Source: Fragum whitleyi
Lineage: Eukaryota > Mollusca > Bivalvia > Cardiida > Cardiidae
Reading direction: 5' to 3'
Assembly (NCBI GenBank): GCA_948146395.1
Contig: OX411559.1
Coordinates: 2,900,501 to 2,964,500, forward strand
DNA length: 64,000 nucleotides
Shown in pieces: positions 57,444 to 64,000 of the stretch (position 1 is its first letter; every line of letters starts with the position of its first letter). The position numbers and the translations under genes are program-made. The notes beneath the pieces are model-generated. The model was not told the origin of the DNA. It ran no database searches and saw nothing but the letters and a program-made list of their open reading frames with translations.

Positions 57444-58481
57444 AGCTCCACTGGCTGAAAGCCACTGGGGCTATTGTCATGGCGTTGTGTCCGTCGTGCG
57501 TCCGTCCGTCCGTCCGTCCGTCCGTGCGTGCGTCCGGTCGTAAACTTTTCTTTAAAAATCTTCTCCTCAGAAACTACTGGATGGATTTCAACCAAACTTC
57601 ACAGGAATGATCCTTGGGTGACCCTCTTTCAAAGTTGTTCAAGAAATTTTGATCCAATGAAAAACATGGATTTAATGGGCGTGGCTAATTTCCAAATATG
57701 GTAAAAAGTGAGTTTTCTCAGATTCTAATCAATGGATACCAATTAAATTTTACATGAATGATCATTGGGTGACCCTTCATCAGTCTACAAAAAATCATTG
57801 TGATCGGATGGAAAATATGCCTTTTATGGGCGGAGGTCATTTCTCTATATGTTATATTGTGGAATCTTTGAAAATCATTTTCTCGGAATTTAACTGATGG
57901 ATATCAACCAAATTTCACTGGAATGATCCTTGAGTGATCCTTTATCAGTGTACCAAAAATCATTGTGATTGGATGAAAAATATGCATTTTTTGGGCGGAG
58001 GTCATTTCTCTATATGTTATATAGTGGAAACTTTGAAAATCATTTTCTCAGAATGTAACAGATGAATATCAACCAAATTTTACTGGAATGATCCTTGAGT
58101 GACCCTTTATCAGTGTACCAAAAATTATTTTGATTGGATGAAAAATATGCATTTTATGGGCAGAGGTCATTTCTCTTTATGTTATATAGTGGAAAATTTG
58201 AAAATCATTTTCTCAGAATGTAAGTGATGGATATCAATCAAACATTTTTGGTATGATCTTTGGGTGACCCATTATCATGCAGCCAAAAATTATTTTGATT
58301 TGATGAAAAATATGTCTTTTAATAGCAGAGGTCATTTCTCTATCTGTTATATAGTTGAAACTTGAAAATCATTTTCAACATCAGTAGAACCCCAAATATC
58401 TAAAAATCTAGTCAAAACATTTTTTGCTTTTACAAGAATTTCAAGCCTGTGGAGCGACTCAAGCCATTCATGGCTTTCTAG
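57444..58481 (+). mobile_element. Family B element nested in family G
   Basis: AGCTCCACTGGC at 57444 to CTAG at 58481 (hairpin AAGCCATTCATGGCTT at 58461-58476). The left neighbour CACATCATT and right neighbour TTTATTTTTG join to the sequence seen in intact neighbouring G units (CACATCATTTTATTTTTG, 58634-58651), apart from one extra T. Insertion between T residues without a longer duplication. Confidence 0.88.
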
Positions 58482-59146
58482 TTTATTTTTGTTTTTCGAC
58501 TTTAATTGAGGTTGCTATGGTTACAGAAATAGTGAAAATATGGCCAAAAATGGGATCCTGCGATAAGATAATAACTAAGCAAGCTAGTTTGATGAGACTT
58601 GGTATATGACTATATGGCAATGTGTAGATTATGCACATCATTTTATTTTTGTTTTTAGACTAAAATTGTTGTTGCTATGGTTACGGAAATAGTGAAAATA
58701 TGGCAAAAAATATTGGATCCTGCGATAAGTTAATAAGTAAGCAAGCTAATTTAATGAGACTTTGTATATGACTAGATGGCAATGTGTAGATTATGCACAT
58801 CATTTTATCTTTGTTCTTTGACAAAAAGTGCGGTTGCTATGGTAACGGAAATAGTGAAAATATGGCAAAAAATGGATCCTGCATTAACTTAATAACTAAG
58901 CAAGCTAACTTGATGAAACCTGTTTTAAAATGTAAAAAAAATTATAAGCCATGTTAGACAGGGTGGTGATGCAGCAGTATTAATCACCTCCAATGAAAGT
59001 TCATTTCTTACCAACAAGACTGAAGAAAAACATCTTGGATCAGACAAGGTAACTGTTATTGATACTATTTCTTGCATCTGTATATTGCTTGCATGAATTG
59101 TATAGTGGGCACAGCAGAGACAACAACTCATGTAAGTCTTGTTTAA

Positions 59147-59367
59147 CCCTTTCCAAAACAAGACCTGGTTTTGACGTCCCTGATAGAATTGGCGTGGGAA
59201 AACATTGAGACAAAAGAAGAAAATGCTGATAAACAGCATTTTCTCCGTTTGTCTCTATGTTTTCTGAGCTATAATATTGTCAAATTATACCTTAAGTAGC
59301 ATCCAATTTGTCGTCTGCAGCAGCTTTCAAATGGGACAACCCTACAGTTTTGGCGTTTGGGAAAGGG
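59147..59367. mobile_element. piggyBac-like MITE, 221 bp, TTAA target
   Basis: TTAA at 59143-59146 and 59368-59371. Ends CCCTTTCCAAAAC and GTTTGGGAAAGGG are inverted repeats; CCC starts plus TTAA are usual for piggyBac elements. The centre is a hairpin with GAAAATGCTG/CAGCATTTTC arms (59197-59266). No coding capacity. Confidence 0.72.
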
Positions 59368-59551
59368 TTAAATGGTCATAACTTAAATAAGTTGTCTGAA
59401 TTATATTTCCGAAATTTTGGGCATAACATTTCATATGTTTGACAATTATTTTGATGACTTGTTCATCTTAATCTATTATTGATTACCATATTGAGTCAAC
59501 GTGAAGCCGGTAGGGGACTTTATGTGTTGCATACAACACCAAATACTTGTT

Positions 59552-60386
59552 ATCAATGAGTTTAAAGAACTTTTTCGTCCTTTCTAAGAAAATTTTAATC
59601 ATTGAAAATTGAAAAAAAAAGATTATAATATCACCGACGTCGCCGGAGTGAAAAACCCCGTTGAATATTTTTGATATTACACGGGTGTTATTACACTAGT
59701 GGAATAACTATGCAAATGAGCTGAAAGCGAATAGCAACGCTATTTTGTAACCGCGAAAATTACGTCATAATCTATGTTTTGTGACGTCATTTTTAAACGG
59801 CGTTATAAGTTTTGCGGAAAATTGAAACATTGAATTTCAAGAATTTTGTCGTTTTTTCGCTAAAATTCGGGTCATATTATAAACAGAATATAAAATTTGT
59901 GCTCATGAAATACAGAATTTATTAAACTTGTCATCTAAAACTGGTAAAGACTCGGCGCAGCCTCGTTTTTATCGGTTTATAGATGACTCGTTTAATAAAT
60001 TCAGTATTCAATGACCACTCATTCAATATCCTCTATATATCAAATGTATGTCTATTGAAAACCGATTTTTTTGGCTCTGCTGTTTCGGGTAAAAACCGCG
60101 CTATTGCTAAAGCCTTTGCGTCGTCGTTGTTGTTGTCTTGGTCGTTGTGTGAAAACTTTTACATTTAATATCTCTGGTTCTGCTTAAAGCATTCACTTGA
60201 ATCTCGGCACACATTTCCCCATCAAATGAGCAACCTATACTATCAAGGGGGTAACTCTAGATGTACACAGTCTTAAAAATGCCCCTTCTTCGACTTAGAT
60301 TTTCATCCACCACCCAGAAAATTCATACAGCATCCAGCAATCAACAGCCGAGCGTAGGCATCCGCAGCAGGTACTCTTGTTTATCA
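59552..60386. repeat. AT-rich DNA with a hairpin at 59912-60003
   Basis: The hairpin pairs AATTTATTAAAC...GTCATCTA with TAGATGAC...GTTTAATAAATT. The right flank (TATTCAATGACC) resembles 20697-20708. No gene. Confidence 0.45.
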
Positions 60387-60515
60387 CTTTCCTGTTTTAC
60401 AAAATTTTGGACCAAATTCAAAGGTTTTGCAGACGAAAGTTCAAAGTGGACTTAATTTGATAAATAACCATTCTGTAGGGTAGAAAATAGTGTGGAAAAA
60501 GAAGAAATTGATTAA
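60387..60515. repeat. Second copy of the 15.41-kb interspersed repeat
   Basis: CTTTCCTGTTTTACAAAATT and AATAACCATTCTGTAGGGTA match 15411-15520. The terminal hairpin is missing. Confidence 0.65.
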
Positions 60516-60539
60516 ACAGAAAAGGGTTAAAACTCGATA

Positions 60540-60921
60540 AATAGACAAATTACCCTAAGTGCGTTGTCACTCCTCTACAATTTCCTTAAGTATCTCATCC
60601 TTTACTAGTTGGTCAACCCGATTAAAACTTTGCAGGACATTGTTTCTTTGGAGAAGCTCTAGCAAAATTGTTCATATAATTAAAGTCCACGCTAGCTCTT
60701 GTTGCCATGGCAACTTCTAAGGAGGAAAAAGAAGAATATTTAGCTGGACGACTACTTGTTATGTTTTATCCTCTAGAGGACCCTTACCAACAATCTTTGT
60801 ATCATGGTCATGAAGTTATTTTCAGCTTCACTGGCGGAAGGCAAGTGAGCTTTTGTCGTGGCGTGACGGTCAACATTCAAATAATTTAATGTTTATATCA
60901 TGGCCATGTCGTCGATTTTAG
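60540..60921 (+). mobile_element. Fragments of tandem-repeat elements
   Basis: ACTAGTTGGTCAACCCGATT and AGCTCTAGCAAAATTGTTCA resemble the opening unit of family A elements; 60829-60870 (CAGCTTCACTGGCGGAAGGC) resembles a family B 5' hairpin. Confidence 0.45.
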
Positions 60922-61460
60922 CTCCACTGGCCGAAGGCCAAAGTGTCATGGCGATGTGTCCGTCGTGTGGGTGTATCCGTTCGGGCTTAAACTTTTCCTT
61001 TAACATCTCGCAAACCAATGAGCGGATTTTGACGAAACTTTGTTGTTCCCTTCTTGATTTGTTATAGAATTTTTTAATTGACCCTCAAATACGGGCGTGG
61101 CAGGGCGTGATATTTTTTTATTTAAAATATTTAAAAATCTTTTCACATACCAAAAAAATTTGACTAATCTCAAAATGCGAGTGTGGAAGGGGGAGGTTGC
61201 TCCTTCATTATGAAATCTTTGATAATTCTCTTCTCCCGTCAAATTTCTATTTTAGTTAAACTAGGCATGGATATTCCGTTGGTGCATTTTAACATAATTT
61301 TGTTATGGAATTTTGGTGTGCTCATAAATGTGAATGTGACAGGTTGGGCCAATTTTCTCTTTAGTAACTCAAAAAATATTTTCCTCCCAATAAATTGAAC
61401 TTATTTCAATGAATCTTGCCATGCATGTTCCATGAATGACTCTTTACTGAAAGCGTGTTT
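60922..61460 (+). mobile_element. Family B-related element, worn
   Basis: AGCTCCACTGGCCGAAGGCCA (5' hairpin), GTGTCCGTCGTGTGGGTG, then units with CAATGAGCGGATTTTGACG and GGGCGTGGCAGGGCGTG. The 3' end is not recognisable. Confidence 0.6.
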
Positions 61461-61689
61461 AGAATAGTCTGCTTATTACAATCACACTTATGCTTGTTAT
61501 TTGTTATTTACTTAAGATTTGTAAAAATGATGCAGGTTACTGATGATTAAGTATGGTGCACGGTTTGCAGAGTCAGTAAATATTTCTGAGACTTCAAGGT
61601 ATTGATTACAGTAAAAAAAAAAAAAACTTTGTTCGAAAAAAGGCTAGAGATGTTTTAGCTCTCTTCGGCCTTTATTTGGGCGCCGAGAC

Positions 61690-62609
61690 CGGGGACCATC
61701 CTTTTCAGCTCCACTGGGCTAAGTCCAGCAAAGCTTATGTCGTGGCGGGTCGTCCTTCGTTAATCCTTACGTAAACTTTTCATTTGAACATTCTCTGAAA
61801 GTACTGGGTAGAATATCACCAAATATCACAGAAATGATCTTTCGGACGTTCTCTCTCGGATTCATTCAAGAAATTCTGATCGGACTGATAACTTGGGCGC
61901 TACAGACCGTCGAGTCGTCCAAAATGGGACCACAGTGGAAAAATATTAAAAAAATCTTCTCTTTGAAATTCCTGGTCAGAATTCAGCCAAAGTTTACATT
62001 AGTGGTACTAGGGACATGCTCTTTTAGATTCCTTCATTAGATTTGGATCGGGTTTATACTTCGTGTACTGCGGGCTTAACTGTCACCAAAAAGGGGGCCC
62101 GCAATGGTTAAATATACAAAAAATCTTCTCTTAAACTACTGATCAGCATTCAACCAAACTTTTCAGGAATGAATGTCAGGGATTGCCTTTTCAGATTTAT
62201 TCGTTAAATTCGGATCAGGTTGATACTTTGGGCGCTATGGGTTTGCGTGTAACCAAACAAGTTGCCCGCAATAGGGAAAAAAAAACTCTTCCTCTCTGAA
62301 TCTACTTGTCAGAATTCAACCAAACTTTATAGAAATGATCCTCAGGACATGTTCTTTCAAATGCTTTTGTTAAAATTGGATCGGGTCGATGACACGGTCA
62401 CTATGGGCTGACGTGTCTTCAAAAATGGGTCCCAATGGTGAAATATTATAAAAAAATATTTTTCTCTGAAACCACTTGTTAGAATTCAACCGAACTATAG
62501 AGAAATGATCCTTAGGACATGCTCTTTCAGATTCCCTTTCTGTTTAAATGATTGGGTTGATGACGTGGACAATACGACTTTTCATGTCAGAAAATGGGAC
62601 ACGAATGTG
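61690..62609 (+). mobile_element. Family F element
   Basis: Starts CAGCTCCACTGGGCTAAGTC, then GTCGTGGCGGGTCGTCC, then five units of 167-171 bp (AATTCAACCAAACTTTATAG with GATCGGGTTGATAC and GGGCTGACGTGTC). The same unit type fills 51930-52640. Its last unit breaks off at a SINE. Confidence 0.65.
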
Positions 62610-62712
62610 TTGGCCAATGAAAGAACCAAGATCGATAGCCGCTCCCGGGAATCGAACTCAGGACCTTTGGGTCAAGATGCCGACGCTCTACCTCTAGACC
62701 ACGGACACCACA
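62610..62712 (-). mobile_element. Different tRNA-derived SINE or tRNA pseudogene
   Basis: The minus strand has GTGGTCTAGAGGTAGAGCG (A box region, 62701-62683) and GAGTTCGATTCCC (B box, 62659-62647). It is unrelated in body to the other SINEs. It lies between F-type and H-type units, which adjoin directly in the copy at 52.6 kb. Too worn for a functional tRNA gene. Confidence 0.65.
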
Positions 62713-62905
62713 CATATTGAATGATAAAGTTAAACCCCTAACCCTGTCCGTTACCTTTGACATACTTTCTTATATATTGAATAACTAGGGCTAGGACTGT
62801 GTTATGTAAATATTAAAGGTTGGTAGATTATTGTCTTTGATTTGGCATCATGATGAACCCTTGACCCTGACCATGACTTTTGACCTACTTTCTTAACCCT
62901 GTAGT
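62713..62905 (+). mobile_element. H-type tandem units
   Basis: TATTGAATGATAAAG, GGTTGGTAGATTATTGTCTTTGATTT and GACCATGACTTTTGACCTAC match 52640-53250. Confidence 0.6.
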
Positions 62906-62953
62906 GCTCAAACAACCTTGTACATGTTAAAAAAAATTGGTATTGAAGTTTTC

Positions 62954-63953
62954 AGCTCCACTGGCTGGAAGCCACTGGGGCTATTGTCATGGCGTTGTGT
63001 CCGTCGTGCGTCCGTCCGTCCGTGCGTGCGTGCGGTCGAATTTTTTTTTTAAAAAAATCTTCTCCTCAGAAACTACTTGATAAATTTCAACCATACTTTA
63101 CAGGAATGATCCTTGGGTGACCCTCTTTCAAAGTTGTTCAAGAAATTTGGATCAAATAAAAAACATGGATTTAATGGGCGTGGCTAATTTCCAAATATGG
63201 TAAAAAATGAGTTTTCTCAGATTTTAATAGATGGATACCAATTAAATTTTACATGAATGATCCTTGGATGACCCTTTATCAGTCTATTAAAAATATTGTG
63301 ATCGGATGAAAAATATGTATTTTATGGGCGGAGGTCATTTCTCTATATGTTATATAGTGGAAACTTTGAAAATCATTTTCTCAGAATTTAATCAATGGAT
63401 ATCAACCAAATTTCACTGGAATGATCCTTGAGTGAACCTTTATCAGTCTACCAAAAATTATTGTGATCGGATAAAAAATATGATTTTATGGGCGGAGGTC
63501 ATTTCTCTATATGTTATATAGTGGAAACTTTGAAAATCATTTTCTCAGAATTTAATTGATGGATATCAACCAATTTTCACTGGAATGATCCTTGAGTGGA
63601 CCTTTATCAGTCTACCAAAAAATATTGTGATCGGATAAAAAATATGTATTTTATGGGCGGAGGTCATTTCTCTATATGATATATAGTGGAAACTTTAAAA
63701 ATCATTTTCTCAGAATTTAATTGATGGATATCAACCAACTGGAATGATCCTTGAGTGAACCTTAATCATGAAGCAAAAATTAATGTCTTTATGGGCGGAG
63801 GTCATTTCTCTTTATGCTATATAGTGGAAAATTTGAATATCATTTCAACATCAGTAGAACCCAAAATATCTCAAAATCTTGTCAAACCTTAGATTTGCTA
63901 TTCAAGAATTTCAAGCCTTTGGAGCGACACAAGCCATTCATGGCTTTCTAGTT
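62954..63953 (+). mobile_element. Family B element, full length
   Basis: AGCTCCACTGGCTGGAAGCC, a short CCGT tract, five to six units, TTGGAGCGACAC, hairpin AAGCCATTCATGGCTT, CTAG and TTT. The last feature of the window. Confidence 0.77.
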
Positions 63954-64000
63954 TAATCTATGTATGGAATTTATCCTAAACTAGCAAGATTTACACAATA

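Larger units (their letters stand above)
57254..59551 (+). mobile_element. Family G element, interrupted by a family B copy and a MITE
   Basis: The 5' hairpin CCCCTACCGGTGTTCACACCGGAGGGG is followed by a CCGT tract (57310-57345) and units of 159-162 bp (GGATCC at 57354, 58553, 58715, 58874 once the B insert is removed; GATTATGCACATCATTTTAT). The 3' end has CCGGTAGGGGAC, which is the inverse of the 5' CCCCTACCGG, a hairpin GTGTTG/CAACAC (59524-59539) and CTTGTT (59546-59551). It contains 57444-58481 (family B) and 59147-59367 (MITE). Confidence 0.72.

Noticed and set aside
57245..57595. 116-codon minus-strand frame rich in TDGRTDGRT
   Set aside because: Translation of the CCGT microsatellites; low-complexity shadow.
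62640..62712. Possible tRNA gene on the minus strand
   Set aside because: The A and B boxes are present but the acceptor stem does not pair well and it sits within repeat units; treated as a SINE or tRNA pseudogene.

Overview
The window looks like nuclear DNA of a marine invertebrate, most likely a bivalve mollusc. It is AT-rich, has spliced genes, and is crowded with hairpin-headed interspersed repeats followed by CGTC/CCGT-rich stretches, a pattern I associate from memory with bivalve genomes. The species cannot be told from sequence alone. Almost everything recognisable is mobile DNA. The only host-like genes are two related C2H2 zinc-finger genes, one of them broken.

Layout. 0-9 kb: a decayed LINE; a 3.0-kb pogo/Tigger-type DNA transposon with a spliced transposase (psq HTH, DD35D) followed by a PHD finger in a shifted frame; a tandem-repeat element; then a LINE 3' end split by a 1.69-kb Tc1 element with perfect terminal repeats and a spliced, apparently intact 335-aa DD34E transposase. 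10-27 kb: tandem-repeat elements (families A and B), hAT-like elements with target duplications, foldbacks, a broken zinc-finger gene, a Tc1 remnant and a Penelope-type GIY-YIG fragment. 26-33 kb: one decayed LINE (PHD-type ORF1, APE endonuclease, post-RT domain) interrupted by later insertions. 33-43 kb: a 1.2-kb inverted repeat, tandem-repeat elements, a minus-strand LINE, and a second, dead pogo transposase with a SINE in it. 48-49 kb: a two-exon, eight-finger zinc-finger gene that appears intact. 50-64 kb: tRNA-derived SINEs and a dense run of tandem-repeat elements.

The main theme is a set of sequence-unrelated non-autonomous element families that share one terminal plan: a 5' hairpin, a CCGT-rich tract, 140-180-bp tandem units, a subterminal inverted repeat, a short 3' hairpin and a CTTGTT or CTAGTTT end inserted in T-runs. 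This resembles Helentron-associated (HINE or 'pearl'-like) elements. Occupied and empty target sites inside the window let two element boundaries be read almost to the base. No CRISPR array, rRNA, true tRNA gene or prokaryotic operon was seen.
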